Made by a program: the position numbers and the translations under genes
Notes under the pieces: generated by a model
Told to the model about the DNA's origin: nothing
Seen by the model: only the letters and a program-made list of their open reading frames with translations
The model's database searches: none
Shown: piece by piece, positions 23,601-33,093 of the stretch
Numbering within the stretch: the stretch's first letter is position 1
Layout of the letters: the number at the start of each line of letters is the position of its first letter
Assembly (NCBI GenBank): GCA_035772405.1
Contig: JAYKKM010000156.1
Coordinates: forward strand, 1,273,501-1,337,500
Source of the DNA: Chrysogorgia sp. JL179-B06
Lineage: Eukaryota; Cnidaria; Anthozoa; Scleralcyonacea; Chrysogorgiidae
Reading direction: 5' to 3'
Length of the DNA stretch: 64,000 nucleotides

Positions 23601-24932
23601 CCGCGATGCGAGATTTCCTAACGAGCGGTATCTTTCCACACAAGCAAAAACAACTTGACTGCTCGATTTTCTTTGACTGTAGATGAAATGGAAAAGACTC
23701 TGAAAACACAATATATAATAAAACAATTATTGGATGAAATTTTTGTGATATCTGGATAATCAAGGTCTCGGTAAATGTTATCAACCTCAGCCTTCAGCTG
23801 ATACACTTACAGTACCTCGACCTTGATTATTCCAGATATCACAAAAACCTCATCCAATAATTGGTTATTATCTGTAGGGTTTTAGCCTGCAAGCACAATC
23901 GAGATTGTATGAGCATTGTATAATACACTGTATTATTATATTGTTAACCCCTAAATATGGCCTAGGGGTGGCCTGACCTATAACTTCTCCCATGCTTAAT
24001 TCTCCTAATATCAGAATGATCACCAGAAGATGACATGTTTTTAAAACAACTTCTCCCAACTAGTAAGGTTTAAAAAGCCAGATAAATGGGGTTGTTGTTT
24101 ATAAAAGTTGCATGTTTGATGCATATTTCAAAATAATAAAATACATGTTTTTATACATTATTTGTCACCGGTTTATTATGAACGTTCTCAAGATTTTTGG
24201 TCATATAATAAACTACTTATTGACCTCGCTTGTTCGGTCTGTACTAGTGAAATATCGGACCTCCGTTTTCTGCACGGAACTCGGCCTGCTGCGCTTGCTC
24301 GGCCTGTACTATAAAAACGTCGGTCCGATATTTCACTAGGTACACCTCACGCTCGGTAATACAATAATATCAATATCTATCCAGGGGCAAATTAAGGACC
24401 CCCGTGGCAAATTTAGATTGTGGGGCCCCGGTCTTAGGTCTCTGGGGCTGCGGTGCATGGGAACAGTTATCGCTTATCAGTTACTATTAAGTTACTAATA
24501 TAAATATTGACTGCTGAGTCTGGGGTTTATGTTAACAAAATAATGTAAGTTAAATCCGTAGGTACACTGCACTAGACAACAGGCATGTGTTTAATACTGT
24601 TACTGATCTATATGATGATTCTGTAAAATATTTCAAGATTTTTAATTTTTTAAATGATTTTTTTGCTTTTTTGACGAAAATGAGCTATATTTACATTTTT
24701 GATACAAAATAATAAACTAATAAATGAAGATGCCTCGAATATATAAAACTTACCTACAAGAACAATTTTAAACGTGGGTATTTCTCGGTCAAATTGCTTG
24801 TCTAAGTATTAAAGGACAAGTTTATATAATCATATATTTGTAATATTTTGTATAAAGTGGGTTGTGTACTGAATATGTGACTGAGATACTATCGAAGGAA
24901 AACCAACCTTGTTTTGAAAGAAATGTTCCCAT
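14695..24932 (-). CDS. Rab-like small GTPase with long C-terminal extension, eight exons
   Basis: Exons (minus): 24932-24908, 24801-24754, 22789-22571, 21542-21376, 20316-20213, 19980-19770, 17100-16900 and 14961-14695. All junctions are GT-AG and all phases agree, giving 413 residues. The G domain (about 18-220) has the P-loop GEPGVGKS (25-32), Thr54 in switch I, WDVPGREE (75-82) with DxPG, NKAD (149-152) and VSAKE (191-195). Rab-like features include IWD and the SYYKDVDAAI block. The residue after DxPG, Gln in most Ras/Rab proteins, is Arg80, so intrinsic GTP hydrolysis may be weak (inference). The N-terminus MGTFLS fits an N-myristoylation signal. There is no C-terminal CAAX or double-Cys; instead about 190 helical residues follow and the protein ends in AAILW. 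The closest family is uncertain (Rab32-like or an atypical Rab). Introns hold several repeats and MITEs. Confidence 0.88.
15063..15200. repeat. Pentanucleotide repeats (GATGC)n then (ATGTA)n
   Basis: A (GATGC)n run at 15063-15112 grades into (TAATG)n to about 15185. It lies in the last intron of the GTPase gene. Confidence 0.9.
15890..16024 (-). other. Possible additional exon in the GTPase gene, not included in the model
   Basis: The minus strand shows a good acceptor (ttattctgccag) and donor (AAGG|gtaagtg) around an open stretch containing AKIIILYVKAVDNGGFLKF. Its entry phase does not match exon 7, which ends in phase 0; in phase 0 it meets a stop. It would need another upstream exon or belong to a different transcript. 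Confidence 0.3.
16070..16685. repeat. 20-bp minisatellite, unit about ACTTAGCGTAAAGTCTCATA
   Basis: About 30 copies with variants at the AAAGT/CAATG positions and at the last dinucleotide. It lies in the last intron (between exons 7 and 8) of the GTPase gene. Confidence 0.93.
17184..18175. repeat. 28-bp minisatellite containing the palindrome CCTTGCAAGG
   Basis: About 35 copies of GGATCCTTGCAAGG followed by TTCCTGTGAGGACA, in GTPase intron 6. Each unit holds the perfect palindrome CCTTGCAAGG, and GGATCC is also palindromic, so single strands can fold. The period is 3n+1 and the minus strand has no stop, producing ORFs that cycle through NLARILSSQEPCKDP and related strings; these are not genes. 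Confidence 0.95.
18176..18910. repeat. Degenerate relatives of the 28-bp repeat
   Basis: Irregular tandem copies of 'ggatccttaaggaatttt' and 'aaataatccttgcaggatcc' with a non-repetitive stretch at about 18391-18610. They share GGATCC and TCCTTGCAGGA blocks with the neighbouring array, suggesting a common origin. Confidence 0.8.
18938..19721. mobile_element. TTAA-flanked fold-back element, arms about 340 bp
   Basis: Termini AGTGTTTATGAAACG and its inverse are flanked by TTAA (18934-18937 and 19722-19725). The arms, about 18938-19280 and 19378-19721, are inverted copies with moderate divergence, sharing for example 'caatcttgaataactcgaga' versus its complement. The right arm carries TGACGTCA. 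It sits in GTPase intron 6, next to exon 6. The target site is the same as the 13961 element but the termini differ. Confidence 0.85.
20391..20612. repeat. Dispersed repeat, uninterrupted copy
   Basis: Shares 'aaagaacaccaaaaggctgt' and about 200 bp more with 28752-29336. Here the site ACCAAAAG is uninterrupted, showing the pre-insertion state of the MITE at 28767-29123. Confidence 0.8.
20690..20760 (+). ncRNA. Possible degenerate hammerhead-ribozyme-like motif
   Basis: Reads CTGATGA, then a potential stem GACACT-loop-AGTGTT, then GAAACG. The order CUGAUGA-stem II-GAAA is the hammerhead core, and such motifs are known in Penelope-like and related retroelements. One stem II base is bulged, stems I and III are not clear, and the same string is common in animal repeats, so activity is doubtful. 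Confidence 0.3.
20790..21345 (+). pseudogene. LINE 3' fragment with A-rich tail
   Basis: A short frame ends FKKFKKSLLDYYNNALLSCY, then DDPRTWKTVCLN and a stop, which is typical of the C-terminal tail of a LINE ORF2. It is followed by a 3' region ending in (AAAT)n at about 21322-21344. The 5' part is truncated and broken. It lies in GTPase intron 4. Confidence 0.6.
21640..21815. repeat. Pyrimidine-rich tandem repeat in GTPase intron
   Basis: Units of about 35 bp built on TTTTTTCACTATCTTTTCC. It lies in the third intron. Confidence 0.85.
21955..22376. repeat. Tandem repeat of about 22 bp with AAGATCTTGC
   Basis: Units such as CCAAGATCTTGCCATGCTCT become regular at 22220-22376 and degenerate to the left. 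AAGATCTT is palindromic. It lies in the third intron of the GTPase gene. Confidence 0.85.
23080..23508. mobile_element. Mariner-like MITE with TA target duplication
   Basis: Termini CAGGGTGTATAAAAAAAA and its inverse ATACACCCTG are flanked by TA on both sides (23078-23079, 23509-23510). The inner halves are inverted copies, for example 'aatttcccaagaaatccac' and its complement, and the pair around 'cgtattccaggggcataact'. No coding capacity. It lies in GTPase intron 2. Confidence 0.88.
23716..23870. repeat. Inverted repeat, arms about 55 bp
   Basis: The left arm 'gatatctggataatcaaggt' and the right arm 'accttgattattccagatat' pair across a spacer of about 35 bases. It is a fold-back repeat in GTPase intron 2. 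Confidence 0.75.
24232..24345. repeat. Fold-back repeat with GGTCCGATATTTCACTA arms
   Basis: The left arm 'ctagtgaaatatcggacctc' and the right arm 'gtccgatatttcactagg' are inverted copies around a GC-rich core. No gene. Confidence 0.7.
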
Positions 24933-25783
24933 TTTGAGCTTGCTAGTTTCGTTGACTTGACAACCATGGCATTCATAAAGCAATTTTAAAAAGAAATTCT
25001 AATTTTGTTTTGATCCAGCTCCAGCTGTGTCGATTTAAATAGAGCGCCAGCAATGGTTGATGGGAAGGAGAGAAAGAATGAGCCCAAGCACCCTCACGCG
25101 CTCAGGCTGCGAAGAAACCGCGCGATGAGGGAGGTGGAGGCCGGATCGATGTGAAAACATACGGACTGCAGACAGAAGTTAAAAGATGGTGGATTACTTC
25201 GAAAACTACGTTGATTTACTGGATATTCGAATTTACAGTCTGACTATGTGACTATTATTTCATTAATATTAAAAGTGTTGAAAGCATTTATTGAGATTTC
25301 TGGTGTGGTTTCGGTCTCGACGTTTTAAATTCAAACTGGTTTCAAAATATAAATCCAATATCCTTGGAGTCACGTGACTCTTCACGCAAACGGAGGCCTG
25401 GGAACGAGATTGATCCCAGGCTCCCTCCCAGAGCCTGCGTGGGAACGAGATTGGGGCGCTCCCTCCCGGCAACTGAGAAGACCCTGGGTACGAGGTTGTA
25501 CCATGCATGCATTTAAAGACTGCCAATTTTCACTGAGGAATCACTTTAATTATGCTTTTTTAAAGCACTAGTTGGCGACAAAGCGTAATATATACTCCTA
25601 ATAAGGAATACGTACTAGATACTCCCTATATATCAAACTGTCCAATATGGCGGTCTGCCAGCTTCAATTTCATAACAATAGATGCTCGATCCAGTCTCTT
25701 ACGCAGATCGTCCTTTTTTGTCACGTGGTAGTAGTACTATTGTTCCCCAGAACAACGGAAAACAGTGCGTATTGTTTATTTGT
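24933..25783. promoter_or_regulatory. Upstream region of the GTPase gene
   Basis: Between the GTPase start (24932) and the GPCR stop (25784). Both genes are on the minus strand, so it holds the GTPase promoter and the GPCR 3' region. It contains a GC-rich stretch at 25080-25150 and a duplicated 'gggaacgagattg' motif at 25400-25455, which looks like a dispersed repeat. No specific site can be assigned. Confidence 0.4.
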
Positions 25784-26701
25784 TTAGCTGTTACAACCGA
25801 AAAGGGCGAAAAATGTCTTCCTGTATTTTGGCAAACGCCAACAATAAATAAAAGGATTACAGGCAAAGTTGACAAGATATAGAATATCTATAATATTTAA
25901 AACCACAGCTGTGGCGACATACTGTTGTAAAGTTTGTCCATTATTTATCAGAATGATTTCAATAAATGCCGGAAGTATACCAATGATGAGAATGCCATTG
26001 ATGATAAAAACAGTGAAAAGAAAGCGATTTTGACTTTTTAAACGCATTTTAACTGTCCGCAGAACTTGTGCAGACGTCGTGTCATCAGCAACCATTGCCG
26101 CGTGCTGTCGTCGAATGGAAATATAAGCAAAGATGTAGATCAAGGTAGTTGCCACCAAGAAGAAGATATAGTAGGATTCGAAAAGGCTGTTATAAAACAT
26201 GAAATACTCATACAAAACGAATATTGTTACCGTGTGGAGAAGGCTAAGGAACCAAACTCCCGCAAGCCAAATGCGACAAACACATTTGGTGATGTTCACC
26301 TTTTGCCACAAACAGCGAGCAACGGCTAGATAACGTTCAACAGCTAAACTTAACACGGATGGGAAGGTTGAACTGAAGAAAAGGTGACATAAGAGATGGT
26401 TGATATTCCTCGCCTGCTTTGGTAAACCAAATACACTTCCATACTTTGTACGTGTTAGGCATAATTCTTCAAGGCTTACCAAGGAATTAAGAAGGTCTGA
26501 TATGGCCAGATTAACGACGAAATAAGTGGTCGGAGTAGAGAAGTATTTCAATGGGTCTTTGAATATTGCCAGTAACAAAAAACCATTTGTTATAATTCCT
26601 GTTGTTAAGATTAACGCATAAGCGGTGAAACTCCACGTAGTAATTGTTCCAAAAAACACAACAGGTGTAACTGCAAATCCCGTTAAAGAGGAATTGTTCA
26701 T
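25784..26701 (-). CDS. Class A (rhodopsin-like) GPCR, intronless
   Basis: A complete 305-residue seven-helix receptor in one exon, a common layout for cnidarian class A receptors. Residue positions: NNSS near the N-terminus (possible N-glycosylation), TM1 with GN (38-40, Asn39), TM2 NLAISD (64-69, Asp69), TM3 ending VERYLAV (121-127; ERY in place of DRY), Trp150 in TM4, a short third intracellular loop rich in basic residues (RTVKMRLKSQNR), and TM7 NPFIY (282-286) followed by an amphipathic tail of about 18 residues. TM6 has GILPAF in place of the usual CWxP, so its activation switch is atypical. The ligand cannot be inferred. Its 5' end, including the first codons, is partly duplicated upstream (27118-27300 and 27345-27432). 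Confidence 0.9.
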   Translation of the reverse strand: MNNSSLTGFAVTPVVFFGTITTWSFTAYALILTTGIITNGFLLLAIFKDPLKYFSTPTTYFVVNLAISDLLNSLVSLEELCLTRTKYGSVFGLPKQARNINHLLCHLFFSSTFPSVLSLAVERYLAVARCLWQKVNITKCVCRIWLAGVWFLSLLHTVTIFVLYEYFMFYNSLFESYYIFFLVATTLIYIFAYISIRRQHAAMVADDTTSAQVLRTVKMRLKSQNRFLFTVFIINGILIIGILPAFIEIILINNGQTLQQYVATAVVLNIIDILYLVNFACNPFIYCWRLPKYRKTFFALFGCNS

Positions 26702-27117
26702 TGTTGCATGACCTCAGTTTTTCAATTTTCAACTTTAGTCCGACAACTTCTTGAGAAATAGAAAAAGATCTTATCGTTGATAATATCCACGAGTGCGAAC
26801 TAGCCCTTGACAAATAGAACGATAAATAATGAAGCAATAATCTTCATGCAAGGTTTACCCAAAATTGTGTGTATTCTTGTGTGGGAAACAGCGCACTCAC
26901 ATTGAACTTTGTAAGTTGATATCAAGGATGAGGCTCTTCGTCGGGCAGGTGACAGATGCCTCATATTTAATTTTAGGTAGTTTCATATAAGTTATGTGAT
27001 TAAAAGTTCGTTTATTGAAGGTAGCATATAATAGTGCAAGCTAGCCGTAATAGAACATAGCAATAAAAATATATAATACAAATTAAATCATTTGGTATAA
27101 TGAAAAGATGCAGGTCC

Positions 27118-27300
27118 CCCGTTAAAGAGGAATTGTTCATTGTTGATCTGACCTTTTTCAATTTTCAACTTTAGTCCGACAACTTCTTGAGAAATAGTAA
27201 AAGATGTTACCGTTGATAATAACTACAATGAGGCAAATGGTGCATGAGTGCGACCTAGCCCTTGACAAATAATATCTAAATTATGAAGCAATACCTAGAG
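27118..27300 (-). pseudogene. Duplicated 5' end of the GPCR gene
   Basis: About 180 bp matches 26683-26860, covering the first few codons (MNNSS) and the 5' flank, with small indels and about 10% differences ('gaggaattgttcattgttg', 'ccgacaacttcttgagaaat'). It is a relic of a tandem duplication; the rest of the receptor is absent. Confidence 0.8.
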
Positions 27301-27344
27301 GTTGAGCCAATGTTGTTCTGTTAATTAAAGTTTCTTTGCCATTT

Positions 27345-27432
27345 GGCGTCTCTGAACATTTTAAAATTACAGTAATTGTTCCGAAAATCATAGTAGATAG
27401 AACAGGCTGTGCCAGAGAGGAATTGTCAGTTT
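27345..27432 (-). pseudogene. Older remnant of a GPCR N-terminus
   Basis: The minus strand reads DNSSLAQPVLSTMIFGTITV, aligning with NNSSLTGFAVTPVVFFGTIT of the intact receptor. The start codon is lost and the frame soon breaks. It suggests a former paralogue. Confidence 0.6.
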
Positions 27433-27743
27433 TTACTTTTTTGATCATTGATATTGTGACCTCTATACGGGTCGTACGATTCGCCCAATTTGACGAGTGA
27501 GAAAGTAGACGTCATATGGTTTTATTCGGGTAATATTGCTGTTAAATATTCATGAAAAAATTATCTTTGAACTGTTTTAATATTAAAGTAATATGTTTTA
27601 GCATTAACATAATATATTAGAGTTGACAAATAATTTCCCAACGCAACCAGGTGATAAATCAGACCTACAGATTTGACAGAATTATTTCTATTTCTTTTTA
27701 ACAACACCTGATAGCAGTTCTTTAATAACGCGAAGCACTCGTA

Positions 27744-30695
27744 ATGGCCTCGCAGTCACCTAAAGGAAAAGAAGCGAAGGAGAAGAGAAAATTAGCGAGA
27801 AAAGATAATCAGAGTCCTCAAGCCATCTCACAACAGCACTCTTTTCTCACTGACCCAAGCGAAGTGGAAAAGATGGAGAAAGATTTGCTTGATTTAATGG
27901 GGAATTTTAATGAAGGCAAACTGCATGCTTTTGGTAAGGGTCTCTCTTTGGATAAACTGAATTCAATTAAAGTGTTTTGGTTTCCCTGGCTTTAAAAGGA
28001 AGGTTGCTTGTTCAGGATTTTAAAAAAGCGTTTAATATTTCCTTTCAAGGCAATTCATGCACTTTAGAAAAAATGGACCAAGTAAGAGAGTCACAAGAAT
28101 GTCTTGCTCAACTACACTTTGAATTGGATGTCCAAGAGTCACACAGGTGTAGTGTGTACAGTACAGTAATTAGGTTGGCACCAGGTGTCCTGAAGAGGCC
28201 ATGGGCTCAATGGCGTAGCCAGAAGGCCCGGCCCCCCTGGCAAAATTCCTGACCCCCCTGAGAAAATTTGTACTCTTGTGTCTTCATTTGTCTCAGTTAG
28301 GCTGCACCCCCCTAGGTTTTTCCTGGCCCCCCTTGACAGAAAATCCTGGCTACGCCTCTGCACCAGCCCTGTACCTATATGGTTGGTTTGGCTGCATGGG
28401 TCATGTCGAAACCAAGCACCTCTGTAGCTGTACGAGAGTGTGTCAGTATGTGATGGGCCACAGGGGCTTCATTTGAACCATCATAGATACAGCTTGTATG
28501 TAATTTAGCATAATATGTACATGTTACATCAGAAATTCCAAGTGGGGGGGGGGGGGGTCTAGAGTTAGGATGAAACTCTACTAGGTGGGGTGCTAGGGTA
28601 AGAATTAATGTTAGGATTACAGTTAGGATTAGGATTTATACATCAGTAAATTTAGAAGGAACAGAGGAAAGATGCTATTTATTCCATTCCATGCAATGGC
28701 TATGATCAGGAGTACATCAGTCAGACTAAATGTCAGTTTTGTACGTGTTTAAAAGAACACCAAAAGCAGGGTTGTAGCTACAGTGGGCGGCGGTGGGCGG
28801 GCCCGCTCACGATTTGCGCCCACCACTCTTGGTCAATCTCAGCCGTGCCGTCCAGCACAGAATTCACTAACGGAAATAGTAAATATGTCAATATTTTAGT
28901 GCTTTTCATTCGAAAATAAAGTATTTTGTGTCATTTTGTGATTTGTAACACATATTTAATCACAATTTTCGTGTAAACTCCACGATTAGTTCAAAAATAG
29001 ATGCATAGTACTCTTTTCGCGGTGTTCTTTGAACTGCCCTGTTGCACTCGCTTCCGCGTCGGGCCGTCGGCACATCGCCATTGGCATGAGTCCACCACTA
29101 AAATTGGTCTAGCTGCAACCCTGACCAAAAGGCTGTTTTCTTTTCAAAAAAAGCTTTGTCAGAGCACGTGTGTGTGCAACGTTGTACCAACCATGAGAAT
29201 ACATGGGAAAATTCCAAAATTATTACCACTAATCCGCAATACCATTCAGAGACATTGTGTGGGGGCTTGGCATATCAACAGCACCCACGCCCCATTGAAT
29301 CGCAATGACGGTGGTTTATTACCAGAAGCTTATTTGAAAGGAAATTAATAATTATGTTTAAGAAATTAAGAAATATTACTGTAAAGCAAGTTTGCTATAT
29401 GCCATTACGTCAAATAATTATGCTCCGTGAGACCTCACACCAATCTTGGTGTAATTGCGCACCAGCATGCCAAGCACTATGGAACCCCCCCCCCCCCCCC
29501 CCCAAAGATCTTTGGCATGACCTACATGGAATGCTAATATTAATTATGTCACCAAAATCCTAAAATCTATATTGTAATAATCTGTAGCCTGTTGCTTTTA
29601 CATGGTTTACAGGGCATGCAATTCCTTCTTGAGTTACATAATTTTGAATTATTCTATAGTTGAGGTCAGTATATGTTTTCAAAATGTTATGAATAGGTTA
29701 GAGAAGTGATATAACACGATAAAATCCTGTACTGCTGTAGACTTTATTTAATTAGTTATACTAATTACCAAAAAAAGTCTGCACCAGCAAAAATGTACTT
29801 TAGTGTCAATTTCTAAAATTTCGCTTTTGCTCTTTCAATATTAGGAAAGAACATGAAGAAGTTGGCAGGAATAAAAACCTGGAGAGGTTAATGAAGGATG
29901 TAAGCTGTTTCAGTTAATATTTTTTTTATCGTTAATGCTGTGTACTGTATTGTGCAGGAAGGTGGAACCCTGGATTCTACTTCAATTAGAAATTAATTGA
30001 AGCTCATTAATATAATTATGTAGTACCATATTTGACCATGTTAAGCACCCATGTTGGTTCGAGTACCCATGCACCCCCTGTTTCGAAAACATTAACTCCT
30101 CAGAGCTACATGAACTCATGAAGAAGTTGGAGACTGAACTCATGAAGAAGTTGGATGTATAATGTATTTAACAATGGACCTCTTTCATAATGGCACCCAA
30201 ATTAAATATTCTTTTATATTCATTTAAATTAGCCTTTCTCACCTTGTTCGTGTGTCTGTATTTTCAAAGAATCTTTGCTTTGTAACGAGACCAGAAAGGC
30301 TAATTTGCATGCATATAAAATAATATTTAGGCTGGCTGCCATTGTGAAAGACTGGTCTATAAAATAGTAAAAGAGTGCTTTAATTTATGTAACATTTAAT
30401 GCAGTGAATCCAGCTGGTACTTTACTCAATTTGATTTGTTTTTGCAAAAAGAATGCTGTGGCAGCTGTGCTCATGCATAAACACAAATGGCTCACATAAG
30501 CGCCCACCACTTGTTTTAGTGACAATTTTAAATGTGCCAGGTTAGCACAATTAATTTGTCAAATACGGTATATGACATCTATTTATTGTGTGAGAATTGA
30601 TGTACTGACGTTTGTGTTTTATTGTCATTATCTTACTGTTTTAACAGCTTGAAAAGCTCAGTTCATCCATGTATCCTTTTCACCTTCACTCTTAA
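27744..30695 (+). CDS. CCDC28: CCDC28 family coiled-coil protein, four exons
   Basis: Exons 27744-27933, 28050-28146, 29845-29899 and 30648-30695 have GT-AG junctions and consistent phases and encode 129 residues. The start is basic (KGKEAKEKRKLARK). It continues with HSFLTDPSEVEKMEKDLLDL and FNEGKLHAF, then GNSCTLEKMDQVRESQECLA across the first junction, and RLMKDLEKLSSSM near the end. This matches the order of CCDC28A/B: SFLTD, EME..LL.L, F..GKLQAFG, M..V..MQE.LA.L..EL, RLL.DLE.L..S. Human CCDC28B is known as a modifier of Bardet-Biedl syndrome linked to cilia and mTORC2; this is family knowledge. The C-terminus (YPFHLHS) is shorter than in vertebrates. Intron 2 holds MITEs and a dispersed repeat. 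CCDC28A versus B cannot be decided. Confidence 0.9.
28208..28360. mobile_element. MITE with TGGCGTAGCCAG termini
   Basis: The left end CAATGGCGTAGCCAG and right end CTGGCTACGCCTCTG are inverted. It lies in CCDC28 intron 2. No clear target duplication was found. Similar termini are widespread in animal genomes. Confidence 0.65.
28752..29336. repeat. Dispersed repeat, copy interrupted by a hAT-like MITE
   Basis: Same repeat as 20391-20612, split at ACCAAAAG by the element 28767-29123. The parts after the insertion align through 'ccagaagcttatttg'. Confidence 0.8.
28767..29123. mobile_element. hAT-like MITE, 8-bp target duplication ACCAAAAG
   Basis: Termini CAGGGTTGTAGC and the inverse GCTGCAACCCTG, 357 bp, are flanked by ACCAAAAG on both sides (28759-28766 and 29124-29131). 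The empty site is preserved at 20395-20405. An eight-base duplication and a CAGGG start fit the hAT superfamily. Confidence 0.85.
30172..30358. mobile_element. Fold-back MITE in CCDC28 intron 3
   Basis: The left part 'cctctttcataatggcaccc' and the right part 'ggctgccattgtgaaagact' are inverted, with inner pairing of 'aatattcttttatat' and its counterpart. No clear target duplication. Confidence 0.65.
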
Positions 30696-31091
30696 CACTT
30701 ATACTGTTAAGTATGTTGCTTAGAGGATCACTCAGACAATGATGAGAGTTGCAATGACCTTAGATGAACTTGGAGAGGATTTTTTTTATGAGTATAATAT
30801 ATACATTGCATATACTAAGAATCAACAGGAAATCATTCAACAGTTGGTCCATTAAAATGTATTCTCATTTTATTTGTGAGAATGATGATCTGAACTAGAT
30901 TAACGATGAGCCAATAATTGGAAATTAATTGGTAGAAGCCATTAATCGGCAACTTTTAGGCTAATCGATTATCAGGTAATCGATTACATGTTTAACACGT
31001 CGTATTTCTTGTTTGGTGAAATGTTTTGATTTCTGACTTTCATCAATAGTATTTCATTTTTCATATTTTAACTCAAATTCCATCTTGCTTA

Positions 31092-31411
31092 GGCCAAAAT
31101 AAAAAATACCTTGGTTTCCGGTTTCCCGACCCAGTACCTAGTTTTTGGCCAGTAAAATACCGACCCTAATCTTTTTATTGAAATTTTGAAAAGCCTTGGT
31201 ACAAGTTGCAGCTTAATTTGCATCCTGGGATAGTAAACATGGCTGTCTATCCAGGCAGCATCCTCAAGATCAGCGTGGTTTGGTAAAACCTATTGTTCGT
31301 CCATGCAATGTTTGGAAAAAAAAAGCAAAAAAAAAGAAAAGAAAAACTGACCTACCCTACCTAATTTTTTTCAGGATGAAATAGGAAACCCAGGTATTTT
31401 TTATCTTGGCC
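31092..31411. mobile_element. MITE, PIF/Harbinger type, TTA target duplication
   Basis: Termini GGCCAAAATAAAAAATACC and an imperfect inverse ending CTTGGCC are flanked by TTA (31089-31091, 31412-31414). 320 bp, non-coding. Confidence 0.75.
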
Positions 31412-31894
31412 TTATAACTGATGGTTAATGATCACATTACGTTTGCCAAACAATGTTATGTTTTGCAGCAAATGCAAGTGTTGGGAATTCGACCTGTTGA
31501 CAAATCTCGGTAACCACCGATAAATTGGCTGATTGAAATTAATAGAAACTATAGGCCCTGGATATTCTCCTGTTTAATGCTGCTTAAATTTCTTAACTTT
31601 GGTCAGACAAAATCTTCATCAAAATGATCAAAACTCCAATTGAATTTTATTAAAGATGGCAATGGCACACAAGGGCATCTGACGTACATGGCTGATGGCA
31701 CAAAAGTAAAGAACAATGGTCTGTCATAGATGGACTGCACGAAACTGGGAAAAGATTATAAACTTCTTCCTCTGACCTAGTATAGTTTCGGTATAGCACT
31801 ATGCTTCTGTGAAAAAAATCGCTGTGTTTTACTAATTTGTACAGAAAATACTCATAACTAATATAACTAATTTATACAGAAAATACTCAACTAA

Positions 31895-32363
31895 GGCCAC
31901 ACCAATTTTATTTTGTGTTTCACGGGCCCGCCGACGCTAAAAATAAAAAAAACAGAATAAAAATGAAATTGAAAACTTATCCTTTTTATTTTCAAAATAA
32001 AAGAATAAATCAGTCAAGAGTCCAAAAAAATAAAAATCTATAGTTCCGTGTTTGCCGAAGCTCATTTGTATGGCAAAATCGAATTGTAAAGACACGCTAA
32101 AAATCCTGAGGTTTTGCACATCTTGTTTGGATCGCATTGAGGACGGCATTGAGCCAAAGCAATATTCATGAACCGGAAGTATAGGTATAGTCCTCTTTAC
32201 AATTATAGCGTGTACACACACACACACTGTATATTGATAAATATAAATTTCTTCTGATGAATTTGAACATTCATGACTCATCAATACATTTTTTTTTTCC
32301 CACCTCCGATCCTGAAAAAAATGGGTTTCTGCCTGTGAAACACAAAATAAAATTGGTGTGGCC
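31895..32363. mobile_element. MITE, PIF/Harbinger type, TAA target duplication
   Basis: Near-perfect termini of about 30 bp begin GGCCACACCAATTTTATTTT and are flanked by TAA (31892-31894, 32364-32366). 469 bp. The 115-codon minus ORF inside is not protein-like. The flanks share a 30-bp direct repeat ('ctaatttatacagaaaatac') that exists as a tandem repeat outside the element. Confidence 0.85.
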
Positions 32364-32623
32364 TAATATAACTAATTTATACAGAAAATACTCACTCTAT
32401 TGGACAATTTATTTTGCATAATGAAATGGATAATGAAATGCACAATGAAATGTATAATGAATGCATAATGAATGCATAATGAATGCATACTCGGACGGTT
32501 TAAACTGCAGGTTGCAGGTGCAGGTTTTGCACCAGTCTCCAGATAGGTCTAACAGAGAAGGCAAAGTCTGAAATGGATCACATTTAATATGGATCAAATT
32601 TGTGGGTATGTAAACATCGATTT

Positions 32624-32712
32624 ACTGATCTATACAGAGCGAGGGGAATTTGACAAAATATTATCCGAGGGGTAATATTTCGACGAATTCCCCGAGCGGA
32701 GGGTCTATAAAT
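32624..32712. repeat. Short fold-back repeat
   Basis: Inverted motifs 'gcgaggggaattt' / 'aattccccgagc' and 'aatattatccgagg' / 'ggggtaatattt'. No gene. Confidence 0.55.
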
Positions 32713-33059
32713 GATATATTATACCGAAACAATCTTTAATGCTATCTTGAAACGTCTTGTTGTTCCTCCAGTTTACAGGCTCGTCTTGGTTTACGCGCGG
32801 GTACTGGGTACGAGCGGGGTATTCAAACTCGAATTCCTCTCTAATATTAATTAATAAATTAGGTTTATGCTGATTATTATGGTTGCTCAGCCACCCATTT
32901 CAGAATTTCAGCTGGGCTCTGCTTCCTATGCTGTCAGTGGTGTAACTCAGAGAAATCCATGTTATGGAACCATAGCTGCCCAGTCATATAATGTGTGAAA
33001 TGGGGATCAAGTTGGGATTATTTTTGGTGTTACTATTGTTCCCGATTATCCCTCGTTCG

Positions 33060-33093
33060 TTCTTTTTATCCGCTCTTCGTTTTCAAAGCAGAA
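33060..33093 (+). promoter_or_regulatory. Pyrimidine-rich 5' leader of RPL24, possible TOP motif
   Basis: The bases just before the ATG contain pyrimidine runs (TTCTTTTTATCC, CTCTTC). Ribosomal protein mRNAs usually start with a terminal oligopyrimidine tract that links translation to mTOR. The transcription start itself cannot be read from the sequence. Confidence 0.45.
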
